56,892 bases of DNA, taken from NCBI GenBank assembly GCA_020444165.1, contig JAHLLK010000035.1, positions 1 to 56,892 of the forward strand, given 5' to 3'. Source of the DNA: Deltaproteobacteria bacterium. GTDB taxonomy: Bacteria; Desulfobacterota; Desulfarculia; Desulfarculales; Desulfarculaceae. The notes beneath the pieces are model-generated. The model made no database searches. It was not told the origin of the DNA and was given only the letters and a program-made list of their open reading frames with translations. A program made the translations under genes and the position numbers. Each line of letters opens with the position of its first letter. The first letter of the stretch is position 1. Shown here in pieces: positions 1-8,198 of this stretch.

Positions 1-1277
1 CGGGGGAAGCGCAAACGGCGGGTGGTGGGGTCCAGGGTGGCGAAGAGGCGGTTCTCGACCAGCACTTGGCTCCCGGTCAGGGCGTTGAGCAGGGTGGATT
101 TGCCCGCGTTGGTGTAGCCCACGATGGAGATGATGGGCAGCCCGCCCCGCATGCGGCGCTGGCGGCGGCGGCTCCGCTGGCGGGAGAGGTTCTTCAGGTC
201 CTGCTCCAGGCGGTGCAGGCGCTCGCGCACCCGGCGGCGGTCGATCTCCAGGCGGGTCTCGCCGGGGCCGCGGCCGCCGATGCCGCCGGTGAGCCGCGAG
301 AGCCCGTCGTCCCGCGCGGTGAGCCGGGGCATGAGGTAGCGGAGCTGGGCGATTTCCACCTGGAGCTTGCCCTCCCGGCTCTTGGCCCGCTGGGCGAAGA
401 TGTCCAGGATGAGCTGGGTGCGGTCGATGAACTTCAGGTCGCTGGTGGTGGCCAGGGCCAGGTTGTGGGCCTGGGCCGGGGTCAGCTCCTGGTCCACCAC
501 CAGCACGTTGGCTCCCCGGCGGAGCGCCAGGAGCAACAGCTCCCTGAGCTTGCCCGGGCCGATGAGGGTGCGGGGGGCCAGGGTGCGGCGGCGTTGCAGC
601 ACCCGGCCCACCACCGCCAGCCCGGCCGAGCGGGCCAACTCGGCCAGTTCATCCAGGTTGGCCTCGGCCTCGGCCCGGGACAGCTCGCTCACGCTCACCA
701 AAAGGGCCACGCCCTGGCCGCCCACCTCCTGGGTGGGGGCCTGGCGGGCCAGCTCTTCCTCCAGGGAGGCCACCAGGCGGGCCAGATCCTCGGGGGGTTG
801 GCCGGGCCGGAAGGAGGGCAGGAGCCGGTAGTCCCCGCCGGCCTCGGGGCGGGGCAAAAGGTGGCCCACCTGGGTCAGGCCGGGCAGGCCGTCTTCGGCC
901 ACTTCCACCACGGCCAGGAAATCCCAGCGCCCCAAGGGCAGCTCGGCCAGGTCGTCCTGGCCCAGGCCCGGCGGGCCGCCGGGCAGGTGGGTGTGGATCA
1001 GGTGATAGCCGGCCAGGCGGCTCTGGCCCCGGCGGGTGCGGTCCGGAGTGGGATAGGGCAGGCTCTCGGGGCCGCCCACCACCACCTGGACCACCTCGCC
1101 CTTGCGGCTGACCACCAGGCCCACCTGGCGGCCCAGCTCCAGGGACAGCTCCGTGAGGGCCCGGGCCTGCTCGGGGTGCAGGAGGTCCGCCACCGGCAAA
1201 CGCCGGCGCTCCAGGTTGGCCAGCCTTTTCAGCTGGCTCGGCTTCAATCCTTGGGTCTGGCCGGAAACCTTGGGCAA
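1..1277 (-). CDS. hflX: GTPase HflX, long form (C-terminal part beyond window)
   Basis: Ribosome-associated GTPase that splits stalled 70S ribosomes. The reverse strand reads GYTNAGKSTLLNALTG (G1/P-loop, about 98-121) and then the switch I region FATLDPTTRRL, which is diagnostic for HflX; the rest of the G domain and the C-terminus lie off the left edge. About 380 residues precede the P-loop, so this is the long-form HflX rather than the shorter E. coli type. The N-terminus begins PKVSGQTQGLKPSQLKRL, as in long HflX proteins. The only start that fits is TTG at 1277: an in-frame TAG lies just upstream and the Shine-Dalgarno GAGG overlaps the dnaB stop. It is the last visible gene of the rpsF-rpsR-rplI-dnaB operon, 12 nt after dnaB. 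Assignment is firm; start moderately sure. Confidence 0.93.
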   Translation of the reverse strand, partial: MPKVSGQTQGLKPSQLKRLANLERRRLPVADLLHPEQARALTELSLELGRQVGLVVSRKGEVVQVVVGGPESLPYPTPDRTRRGQSRLAGYHLIHTHLPGGPPGLGQDDLAELPLGRWDFLAVVEVAEDGLPGLTQVGHLLPRPEAGGDYRLLPSFRPGQPPEDLARLVASLEEELARQAPTQEVGGQGVALLVSVSELSRAEAEANLDELAELARSAGLAVVGRVLQRRRTLAPRTLIGPGKLRELLLLALRRGANVLVVDQELTPAQAHNLALATTSDLKFIDRTQLILDIFAQRAKSREGKLQVEIAQLRYLMPRLTARDDGLSRLTGGIGGRGPGETRLEIDRRRVRERLHRLEQDLKNLSRQRSRRRQRRMRGGLPIISIVGYTNAGKSTLLNALTGSQVLVENRLFATLDPTTRRLRFP

Positions 1278-1289
1278 GGTGGGCTAACC

Positions 1290-2663
1290 TCAGTCTTCCA
1301 TGGGGTCGTAGGTAAGGTCCTCGAACTTGGTAAGTTCGTCCAAAAAAGCCAGCTTCACGGTGCCGGTGGGGCCGTTGCGCTGCTTGCCGATGATGATTTC
1401 GGCCACGTTGTCGTCGGCCTCCTCGGGCTCGTCGGCCTTTTTGTAGGCTTTCTTGCGGTAGATGAAGGCCACCACGTCGGCGTCCTGCTCGATGGCCCCG
1501 GACTCCCGGAGGTCACTGAGCTGGGGGCGGCGGTCGCCCCGGGGCCGGTCCTCCACCTTGCGGTTGAGCTGGGACAGGGCCACCACCGGCAGGTCCAGCT
1601 CCTTGGCCAGGGCCTTCAGGGAGCGGGAGATGTCGCTGATTTCCTGCTCCCGGGAGTCGGAGCCGGCCCGGCCGCGCATGAGCTGGAGGTAGTCCACCAC
1701 GATGAGCCCCAGCTTGTGCTCGGCCTTCAAGCGGCGGGCCTTGGCCCGCATTTCCAACACGGCCAGGGCCGGGGTGTCGTCGATGAAAATGGGGGAACGG
1801 CTCAAAAGGTCGGCGGCCTGGATCAGGGCCGGCCAGTCCTGGTTTTGGGAGAGGAACCCGCTGCGTATCTTGCCACCGGAGACCCGGGCCTCGCCGCACA
1901 ACAGCCGCATGCCCAGCTGCTCCTTGCTCATCTCCAGGCTGAACACGGCCACGGGCACGTTGCCCCGGACCGCGGCGTTGGCGGCGATGTTCAAGGCGAA
2001 GGCGGTCTTGCCCATGGAGGGGCGCCCGGCAATGATGATGAGGTCGCCGGGCTGCAGGCCGGTGGTGAGCTGATCCAGGCGTTTGAAACCGGTGGTGACC
2101 CCGGAGACCTGGCCTTTTTGCTGGAACAGGCGCTCGATGGCCGCCAGGGAATGGCGCACCACCTCGCCGATGCTGGACACTTCCTGGCTGAGGCGGGCCT
2201 GGGTGGCGGCAAAGATAGCCTTTTCCGCCGCTTCCAGGGCTTGGTCCGGGTCGGCCTGCTGGGTGTAGGCCTCGTCCGCGGCCTGCACCGCGGCCCGGAT
2301 GAAGTTCCTGAGCATGCCCTTGTCGCGGACCAACTGGGCGTAGTGGTCCACGTGGGCCGGGCTGAGCACCAGATTGGCCAGCTCGGCCACAAAGGCCGCC
2401 CCGCCCACGTTTTCCAGATGGCCTTCGTCCCGGAGCCGGCTGGTTACCGTGATCTCGTCCACCGGCTGGCCCTTGTTGTAAAGGGTCAGCATGGCCTGGT
2501 AGATGCGGCCGTGCCGCCGGTCGTAGAAGTCCTCGGGCGCCAAGAGCGTGGCTACCCCGGCCATGACGTCGGCGCCATGCACCAATACGCCGCCCAAGAC
2601 CCCCTGCTCGGCAGCGGGGTCATTGGGTGGCTGGCGTAGGGGGGTGGTTCCGGCTTCGGCCAC
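1290..2663 (-). CDS. dnaB: replicative DNA helicase DnaB
   Basis: Hexameric 5'-3' helicase that unwinds DNA at the replication fork and loads with primase. The 457-residue protein has the N-terminal helical domain opening with PPNDPAAEQGVLGG (family-typical 'P.n.eAEqavLG'). It is followed by the RecA-like core with Walker A GRPSMGKTAFALN (about residue 215), Walker B LIVVDYLQLM, and the SDLRESGAIEQDAD sensor segment. Length is normal for the family. It lies 33 nt downstream of rplI and just upstream of hflX, the classical rpsF-rpsR-rplI-dnaB arrangement, so it is probably cotranscribed with ribosomal protein genes. No intein or insertion is visible. Confidence 0.98.
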   Translation of the reverse strand: MAEAGTTPLRQPPNDPAAEQGVLGGVLVHGADVMAGVATLLAPEDFYDRRHGRIYQAMLTLYNKGQPVDEITVTSRLRDEGHLENVGGAAFVAELANLVLSPAHVDHYAQLVRDKGMLRNFIRAAVQAADEAYTQQADPDQALEAAEKAIFAATQARLSQEVSSIGEVVRHSLAAIERLFQQKGQVSGVTTGFKRLDQLTTGLQPGDLIIIAGRPSMGKTAFALNIAANAAVRGNVPVAVFSLEMSKEQLGMRLLCGEARVSGGKIRSGFLSQNQDWPALIQAADLLSRSPIFIDDTPALAVLEMRAKARRLKAEHKLGLIVVDYLQLMRGRAGSDSREQEISDISRSLKALAKELDLPVVALSQLNRKVEDRPRGDRRPQLSDLRESGAIEQDADVVAFIYRKKAYKKADEPEEADDNVAEIIIGKQRNGPTGTVKLAFLDELTKFEDLTYDPMED

Positions 2664-2696
2664 GGTCTACTCCGGGTCCCGGCCGGGACGGACCGC

Positions 2697-3248
2697 TCAG
2701 ACTTCCTGGTCCGCCTCTACGGCCTCGGCGGTCTCGGCGGCTTCGGCGTCTGTCGCCTTGGCCTCCACCTCTCTCGGCCTGGCTTCCAGGGCCGGCTCTT
2801 CCTTCTGCTCGGGCTCCACCTTCACCTCGATCTCCACCACCACCTGGGGGTGCAGCTTGATCTTGATGGGGAAGGTGCCCAGGGACTTCAGGGGCTGGTC
2901 CAAAAGGATGCGCCGGCGGTCCACCTCGTGGCCCAGGCTGGCCATGGTTTCGGCGATCTGCAGGTTGGTGACCGAGCCGTAGAGCTTGCCGCTCTCGCCC
3001 GCGCGGGCGATGATGGTGAGGCTCAGACCTTCCAGGGTCTTGGCTTCGGCCCGCACCAGGTCGGCGTCCTTGGCTTGTTGGGCCTGGATGCGCTTGCGCT
3101 GGGATTCCAAGCCGGCCACGTTGGTTTTGGTGGCCTCCAGGGCCATGCCCTGGGGCAGAAGGTAGTTGCGGGCGTATCCCCGGGCGACGTCCACGATCTC
3201 GCCAGGGTCGCCCAGCCCCAACACTTCCTTGGTGAGGATGACCTCCAT
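2697..3248 (-). CDS. rplI: 50S ribosomal protein L9 with an acidic C-terminal extension
   Basis: L9 binds 23S rRNA at the base of the L1 stalk. The start MEVILTKEVLGLGDPGEIVDVARGYARNYLLPQG is the standard L9 N-domain; the long connecting helix and the C-terminal domain follow to about residue 147. The remaining ~35 residues are an extra tail rich in Glu and Ala (EPEQKEEPALEARPREVEAK and onward), making 183 residues where about 148 is usual. A strong GGAGGAA ribosome site precedes the ATG. It sits between the YybS-like membrane protein (18 nt upstream) and dnaB. The tail is disordered-looking and acidic, parallel to the acidic tail on S6 in the same operon. Confidence 0.97.
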   Translation of the reverse strand: MEVILTKEVLGLGDPGEIVDVARGYARNYLLPQGMALEATKTNVAGLESQRKRIQAQQAKDADLVRAEAKTLEGLSLTIIARAGESGKLYGSVTNLQIAETMASLGHEVDRRRILLDQPLKSLGTFPIKIKLHPQVVVEIEVKVEPEQKEEPALEARPREVEAKATDAEAAETAEAVEADQEV

Positions 3249-3266
3249 CTGGTATTTCCTCCGGAG

Positions 3267-4226
3267 TCAGGCCGGCTGGTTGTTGTCCAGCCGTCTGAAA
3301 TTAAACCATACATCAAACAGCCCGGCCACGGCGATGAGCACGGCCAAGAAAAACTCCACCGCGATCAGGGTGTATATGGCCACCCGCACCAGCCGAACCA
3401 CTTTTTTTCGTTCCAGCCAATAGCTGAGAATGGCCATGCCTTGCAAGAAGTACACCGTGCCGGTCAGGATCAGGAAATTGGCTCCCCACCAGAAGAGCCC
3501 CTCCCAGCCGAATAGCACGATCCCACCCGAGGCGATGACCACCCACACCAGAAGCTCCGGGGCGCGCCACCGGTTCAAGGGTGCCAGCCACTGGCCCGTG
3601 GGATCGGGCCACATCTGGCTGATCCGCCGCACCAGCATGAAGTTGCCCCAACAGACCAACAGCGCCGTGGAGCCCAGGAGGGCCGGCAGGATGCGGAAGA
3701 TGGCTTCCCAAGCCTGGCCGATCGCCGCCTGGAACTCGGCCAGCTTGGCCGGGTCCATCTCGGCGCCTCCCTGGTAGGCCTTCAGAAAAGCGGCCATTTC
3801 CTGGTGCCACTCTTGGTGCCAGGCTTCCAGGAAATCGCCGCCTTGGCCGCTGGCCAAGAGGAACAACGGCCCCAGGGAAACCACCACCCCTGCCAGCGCC
3901 GCCAAGGCCACCCGGCGGTCGACCGCCAGGCCCCGGCCCGCGCTCTCGCCCATCACCCCGGCCAGGGCCAGGTGGAACAGGAAATAGTACAGGCCGGCCC
4001 AGGGGGTGAAGAAATACAGGGCCACGGCCCCCGCTCCGGCCCACATGAGCCCCTGCCTGCCGGGCGCCGTGCCATTGCGCCGGTAGAGCAGCATGAGGGG
4101 CACGGGGGTGGCCAAAGCCAGCAAGGCTCCCACGAACGGTATCAGGATGGGAGCGCTGAAGATGGCCAGGCTGCCCCCCGCAGCCGCTGCCGGCAAAGGC
4201 CAAGTGGCCTTGGGTACGGGGATCAT
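3267..4226 (-). CDS. YybS-like DUF2232 polytopic membrane protein
   Basis: A 319-residue integral membrane protein of the DUF2232/YybS type; biochemical role unknown. About eight hydrophobic segments are visible, for example IFSAPILIPFVGALLALATP, LYYFLFHLALAGVM, VALAALAGVVVSLGPLFLLA and the C-terminal ALYTLI-type helix before LFDVWFNFRRLDNN. A soluble segment (about residues 125-165) rich in Trp/Gln/Glu separates the two halves. Membrane proteins of this family commonly lie between rpsR and rplI in this phylum, and that is the position here (23 nt after rpsR, 18 nt before rplI). I name it from that context and the membrane topology, not from a catalytic motif. Confidence 0.8.
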   Translation of the reverse strand: MIPVPKATWPLPAAAAGGSLAIFSAPILIPFVGALLALATPVPLMLLYRRNGTAPGRQGLMWAGAGAVALYFFTPWAGLYYFLFHLALAGVMGESAGRGLAVDRRVALAALAGVVVSLGPLFLLASGQGGDFLEAWHQEWHQEMAAFLKAYQGGAEMDPAKLAEFQAAIGQAWEAIFRILPALLGSTALLVCWGNFMLVRRISQMWPDPTGQWLAPLNRWRAPELLVWVVIASGGIVLFGWEGLFWWGANFLILTGTVYFLQGMAILSYWLERKKVVRLVRVAIYTLIAVEFFLAVLIAVAGLFDVWFNFRRLDNNQPA

Positions 4227-4249
4227 GGCGCCAAAGCCCCCTCTGGGAG

Positions 4250-4486
4250 TTAGACTCCCGTGGCGGCAAACGGCAGCAGGGCGATATGCCGGGCCCGCTT
4301 GATGGCGAGCGTCAACTCCCGCTGGTGCTTGGCGCAGCAGCCGCTGATGCGGCGGGGGATGATCTTGCCCCGCTCAGTGGTGAAATAACGCAGGGAGCGA
4401 GGGTCCTTGTAGTCGATTTTCAAAGAGGAATCCGCGCAAAACCGGCAGACCTTGCGGCGTCCGAACCTTCTCCTCTTAACGGTCAT
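4250..4486 (-). CDS. rpsR: 30S ribosomal protein S18
   Basis: Small-subunit platform protein that binds as a heterodimer with S6. The 78-residue product starts with the basic stretch [15 protein letters not shown] and contains the signature [26 protein letters not shown], then [22 protein letters not shown], all textbook S18. The CRFC and SGCCAKH cysteines belong to the Cys-containing (zinc-competent) S18 variant. It lies 56 nt downstream of rpsF, its binding partner, in the same operon. Confidence 0.98.
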   Translation of the reverse strand: MTVKRRRFGRRKVCRFCADSSLKIDYKDPRSLRYFTTERGKIIPRRISGCCAKHQRELTLAIKRARHIALLPFAATGV

Positions 4487-4542
4487 GTCCTAACTGTCTC
4501 CTTGTCTTCCCCTGGGGGGAAGTGAAGTTCTCGGCAAGGGTT

Positions 4543-4974
4543 CTATTCGTCGTCGTCCTCGTCGTCCTCATCGTCCTCGTCCTCCTCCTCATCGGAGTCG
4601 TCGGAGAACTTGCGGCGCGGCGTTTCCTCGTCGTCGTCGCCCGGAGAAGAGGACGCGCCAGAGGCGGCGACCGCCTCGGGATCGAACTCCCCATCCAGCT
4701 TGACGGTCAGGAAGCGGATGACGGCTTCGTCGATCTTGAAGTTACGTTCCATCTCTTCCACGGCCTCGGCCGGAGCACCGTAGTCGAACAGGACGAAAAA
4801 GCCCTTGCTGAACTTCTTGACCAGATAGGCCAGCCGACGGCGTCCCCAGGGGTCGATTTTACCCATGGTGGCGCCTTTGGAGGTCAGGATCTCGGCGAAC
4901 TTGTCGATGACCGCCTGAGTATCCTCCTCGCTGAGCTCGGGATTGATAATGAAAAGGGTCTCGTAATGTCTCAT
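4543..4974 (-). CDS. rpsF: 30S ribosomal protein S6 with a poly-acidic tail
   Basis: S6 packs on S18 in the platform of the small subunit. MRHYETLFIINPELSEEDTQAVIDKF and the segment GRRRLAYLVKKFSKGFFVLFDY are S6 hallmarks. The normal S6 fold ends near residue 100. The last ~36 residues are almost entirely acidic, ending in a run of Asp/Glu encoded by repeated GAC/GAG codons (4543-4640). E. coli S6 also carries post-translational C-terminal glutamates, so a genetically encoded acidic tail is notable. GGAGG lies 6 nt before the ATG. This is the first gene of the operon that continues to hflX. Confidence 0.97.
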   Translation of the reverse strand: MRHYETLFIINPELSEEDTQAVIDKFAEILTSKGATMGKIDPWGRRRLAYLVKKFSKGFFVLFDYGAPAEAVEEMERNFKIDEAVIRFLTVKLDGEFDPEAVAASGASSSPGDDDEETPRRKFSDDSDEEEDEDDEDDEDDDE

Positions 4975-5041
4975 GGAGCCTCCTCGTGGTCTCTTCGTCC
5001 CCGGCCTCCGGCCGGAGAAAGGAGTATTTTAAGGAAAGCCT

Positions 5042-5078
5042 TTGGTACCATTACCGTGGAAGATTGTCAAGCCACGGT
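5042..5078 (-). promoter_or_regulatory. candidate promoter of the rpsF operon with overlapping dyad
   Basis: On the reverse strand TTGACA (5070-5065) is followed after 17 nt by TACCAA (5047-5042), a consensus -35 with a weak -10, about 70 nt upstream of rpsF. A perfect 7-bp inverted repeat ACCGTGG/CCACGGT (5053-5059 and 5072-5078) flanks the -35, so a regulator could bind there. Inferred from sequence only. Confidence 0.45.
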
Positions 5079-5137
5079 GGTTTTTTGCCCCCCCCTCGCC
5101 GGTCCGGGGGAGACCGCCGGAGGGGAGGCGCCGGGGT

Positions 5138-5545
5138 TTACTCCGCCGTCCCCCAGATATCCCCGAAGCCCTCCACCAGCCGGCGGTCGGCCGGGCAAAG
5201 CTCCAGGCCGGCCAGGTCCTCGGGCGCGGCCCAGGTCAGCTCCAGATGCTCCAGGGCCCGCGGCGCCGGCCCGGCCAGGCGGCAGAGAAAGGCGTGCAGG
5301 GCCAGGGTGCCCGGCGGCCGGGGCTCCTCCACCGAGCCCAGACAGGGGCCCACCGCCACCCGGGTGCCCAGCTCCTCGGCGATCTCCCGGGCCAGGCCCT
5401 CCCGCAGGCCCTCGCCGGGCTGCACCTTGCCGCCCGGCATCTCCCACAGCCCGGTGTCGGCCCGCCGGGCCAGGAGCAGCCGGCCGGCCGAGAGGATCAC
5501 CGCGCAGGTGACCTCCAGGCGGCCCTCCAAAGGCCCGGCGCTCAT
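5138..5545 (-). CDS. Nudix hydrolase, MutT-like
   Basis: A 135-residue Nudix pyrophosphatase. The Nudix box is complete: [23 protein letters not shown] matches G-x5-E-x7-R-E-U-x-E-E-x-G, which binds Mg and hydrolyses a nucleoside diphosphate linked to X. The start [28 protein letters not shown] resembles MutT-type enzymes that clean 8-oxo-dGTP or CTP derivatives; the true substrate cannot be read from sequence. Its ATG overlaps the stop of the upstream TPR gene by 4 nt (ATGA), so the two are translationally coupled. It is the last gene before the rpsF operon promoter. Confidence 0.9.
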   Translation of the reverse strand: MSAGPLEGRLEVTCAVILSAGRLLLARRADTGLWEMPGGKVQPGEGLREGLAREIAEELGTRVAVGPCLGSVEEPRPPGTLALHAFLCRLAGPAPRALEHLELTWAAPEDLAGLELCPADRRLVEGFGDIWGTAE

Positions 5546-7785
5546 AAGCGGGTCCCCGTGGCCGGCGGGGGCTCCGGGGTGGGGGTCTTGGCCTTGGGTT
5601 GGGGAGGAGCCGGCGGGGCTGCCGTGGCCCGCGGCGGAGCCTTGGGGGCCGGCGGCGTCGGGGTGGCCTGGGGCGGGGTCTTGGGGGTCGGCGGGGCCGG
5701 AGGGGCCGCGTGGGTGGACGGCGGCGTGGCCCGGGGCGTGGCCGGGGGGGCCGGCGCAGGCGTGGGCGTCGGCTTGAGAGTGGCCCTGGGGGTCGGCGAG
5801 GGCTTGGGGGCCAATGGGGTGGAAGACGTGACCCGCCCCCGCTCCAGGAGCTTGGTCTTCAATTGCAGGTAACGCTCTTCCGCCCCGGGGAAATCGGGCT
5901 TCTGGTCCAGGAGCCGGCCATAGGCCTCGGCGGCCTTGGCCGTTTCCCCCCGGCCGTCGTAGAGCTGGGCCAGCTTTTCCAACAGGTCCAGATCACCCGG
6001 CAAGTTCCGCACCGCCAATTCCAGGATGGCCACGGCCCGCGCCGAGTCGTCGCCTTTCAGGGCCAAGGCGGCGGCCATGCGGTACAGGGCGGGGTTGCCT
6101 TTCTGCCGTTCGAGAACTTCCTCCAACAGGTTCAGCATCTCGGCCGGCCGGTGCTCGGAAAGCTGGGGATAGACCTTGCTCACCGCTTCCACCGGGTCCG
6201 GGGCCGCGGCCAGCAGCTTCTGGGCCTGGGCCACGGCCTGGTCCCAGCGGCCCAGCCCGGCCAGGGCCTCAAAGGCGGTCTCCTGGATCTCCACGTCATC
6301 GGGCCGGGCCCGGGCCGCGGCTTCCAAATGGGGCCAGGCCTCCTGGGGCCGGCCGGCCTCCAACAAGAGCACCCCAAGGTTGTAGTTCACCTCGGGGTCG
6401 TCGCCCTTCCGGGCCGCCAGCTTCTGGTACACCCGGAGGAGCGCCGCCTGGTTGTCGGTCTTCTGGTAGATGGCGGCCAGTTTCAGCCACAGAGCGGTGT
6501 CCGCGGGGTCCAGGGCAGCCGCCTTTTCCAGCTCCGTGGCGGCCGCCGCCTCCTGGCCGCTCTCCAAAAGGGTGCGGGCCAGGTTCAGGCGGGCCTCCTT
6601 GTCCCGGGGCCGCAGATCGGCCACCCGCCGCAGCGCGGCCACCGCCCCGGCGTTGTCCCCGGCCTGGCGTCGGGCGCCGGCCAAAAGCTCCCAAGTGGCC
6701 GGGTTGGCGGGCTGCAGCTTGCCCGCCGCCTCCAGGGCGGCCCGCGCCTCGGCCGGCTTGCCGGCCCGGGTGAGCGCCCGGGCCAGGGACAACAGCGCCT
6801 TGGGCCGCGCCTCACCTTGATAAACCCGGGCCAGCCGCTCCCACACCGGCACCGCCTCGCCCCAGCGGCCCAGGTCCTGGTACAGGCCGGCCAGGGTGGC
6901 GGCCAGCTCCATATCGTCGGGGCGATCGGCGGCCAGTTTGGAGAGGGCGGCCACGGCCTTCTCCTTGTCGCCGGTTTTCAGGTACAGCGCGGCCAGGCGC
7001 TCTTCCAGCTCCGGGTCGTCGTGCGCCGCGGCCAGCTCCTCCAACAGGCTCTGGGCCTCGGGGTAGCGGTGGGCCTCCAGGAGCAGGTCCGCCAGCCGCC
7101 GCCCCACCAAAATGTCGTCCGGAGTGAGATCCAGCACCTGCTGCATGTATTTGATCTTGTCGTCCAGCTTGGTGGCGGCCTCGGCCCGACGGAGCCAGTC
7201 AATGGGCAGGAGCTTCACCAACAGCCGGATGGAGCCCACGGGCTGCCCTTCCCGCTCCACGGTGAGGTCCACGCCGTTCATCTCGAAAATCCGCTGGCCC
7301 AACAACTCGCTCAAGGTGTGAAAGCGGGTGAGGTCGATGTCCGCCTGCCCGGCCAGGGAAAAGCTGAGCCGGAGGTCCAGCCAGGCGCTGGTGGCCGCGT
7401 CCTTCACCCGGAAGGGGGCGTCCGGGTGGATGGCCATCACCCCCCCGGCCTTGACCCGCACCGTGGCGCCACCCACCGAAAGGTCCACGTACAAGAGATG
7501 GGGTCCCGGTTCGGGGGTGACCGCGCCCCGCGCCGTCGCGGCCGCCGGAGGGTCCGCAGGCGCGGGCTCCGGCCCGGCCGCGGCCGGGAGCGGCCCGGCC
7601 AGGAGCCAGAGGCACATGAGCCCCCCCAGCCCGTGGCAGAGGCGGCGGCGCCAGACGGGTCCACGCCCGGATTTCGCCGGGGCCGGGAAGGCCAGCCGGT
7701 CCGGCGGCTTGGCGGCGGCCCGGCGGGGGACAAGGCCGGGGCCAACGGGGCGCCTCCGGTGGCTGGGCTGGCCCGAGGTGTGCAA
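5542..7785 (-). CDS. exported TPR-repeat protein with proline/threonine-rich tail
   Basis: A 747-residue protein of unknown function. After an Arg-rich N-region comes a hydrophobic segment [16 protein letters not shown] (about residues 56-71) that looks like a signal peptide, so the bulk should be periplasmic or membrane-anchored. Residues ~90-200 form a unique domain. About ten degenerate tetratricopeptide repeats follow (for example [20 protein letters not shown] and [20 protein letters not shown]), then a ~110-residue low-complexity tail of Pro, Thr, Ala and Lys. TTG at 7785 is chosen because AAGGAG stands 5 nt upstream; a start nearer the signal peptide is possible. It is coupled to the Nudix gene by an ATGA overlap. 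TPRs indicate a scaffold role; the partner is unknown. Confidence 0.8.
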   Translation of the reverse strand: MHTSGQPSHRRRPVGPGLVPRRAAAKPPDRLAFPAPAKSGRGPVWRRRLCHGLGGLMCLWLLAGPLPAAAGPEPAPADPPAAATARGAVTPEPGPHLLYVDLSVGGATVRVKAGGVMAIHPDAPFRVKDAATSAWLDLRLSFSLAGQADIDLTRFHTLSELLGQRIFEMNGVDLTVEREGQPVGSIRLLVKLLPIDWLRRAEAATKLDDKIKYMQQVLDLTPDDILVGRRLADLLLEAHRYPEAQSLLEELAAAHDDPELEERLAALYLKTGDKEKAVAALSKLAADRPDDMELAATLAGLYQDLGRWGEAVPVWERLARVYQGEARPKALLSLARALTRAGKPAEARAALEAAGKLQPANPATWELLAGARRQAGDNAGAVAALRRVADLRPRDKEARLNLARTLLESGQEAAAATELEKAAALDPADTALWLKLAAIYQKTDNQAALLRVYQKLAARKGDDPEVNYNLGVLLLEAGRPQEAWPHLEAAARARPDDVEIQETAFEALAGLGRWDQAVAQAQKLLAAAPDPVEAVSKVYPQLSEHRPAEMLNLLEEVLERQKGNPALYRMAAALALKGDDSARAVAILELAVRNLPGDLDLLEKLAQLYDGRGETAKAAEAYGRLLDQKPDFPGAEERYLQLKTKLLERGRVTSSTPLAPKPSPTPRATLKPTPTPAPAPPATPRATPPSTHAAPPAPPTPKTPPQATPTPPAPKAPPRATAAPPAPPQPKAKTPTPEPPPATGTRL

Positions 7786-7870
7786 GGCATCTCCTTGGCG
7801 GATGGGGGCGCTCCCCTCGGAGCCGCCCCTAGCCCGCTGCTGGGGTGGCGAAATTTTCTGTTAGAAAAAT

Positions 7871-8130
7871 ACCCAATACGAGACTGTTGCACAAGGCTCC
7901 ATGCCTTGTGCAACTATCGGCTTGGCAAAAGCGTGACTCCACCCCAGCAAGCAGACCTTGCCGGGGGCCCGGGTTTTGCCAAGCCCGCCGAATAACAAGC
8001 CTTTTAGGCTTGTTATTCGGCGGGCCATCCCTGGCCCGCATGAGACCATTGCAACACAGAAACCATTAAATAGTTAGACTACCTAATGTTTTAATTTAAG
8101 TTTTCCACCAATTGCCGTGCAATGGTCTCA
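7871..8130. repeat. stacked-hairpin intergenic element
   Basis: The 413-nt gap between mtaB and the TPR gene holds no gene but several strong dyads. GTTGCACAAGGC/GCCTTGTGCAAC is a 12-bp stem with a 5-nt loop (7886-7914). GGCTTGGCAAAA/TTTTGCCAAGCC is a 12-bp pair (7919-7930, 7974-7985). GCCCGCCGAATAACAAGCC with its exact complement is a 19-bp stem around a TTTTA loop (7983-8025). TGAGACCATTGCA at 8041-8053 is repeated inverted at 8118-8130. The outer ends (GAGACTGTTGCAC near 7880 and GTGCAATGGTCTC near 8117) are imperfect inverted copies, so the whole block resembles a REP/MITE-type repeat. No transposase is present. Base composition is lower in GC than in the neighbours. Confidence 0.65.
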
Positions 8131-8198
8131 ATACCCGATGGCAAGTCAAAGCAGGGGGGTAGGCCCCGCGGTTTTTGACCCGCGCGGGCCGGTGGAGT

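Noticed and set aside
66..2639. Long open plus-strand frame opposite hflX and dnaB
   Set aside because: The reverse strand carries HflX and DnaB with full family motifs; the plus-strand frame is a GC-rich shadow with low-complexity composition.
5599..7995. Long plus-strand frame opposite the TPR gene
   Set aside because: Composition is Gly/Arg/Gln-rich without motifs, while the minus strand has a signal peptide, TPRs and a ribosome site.
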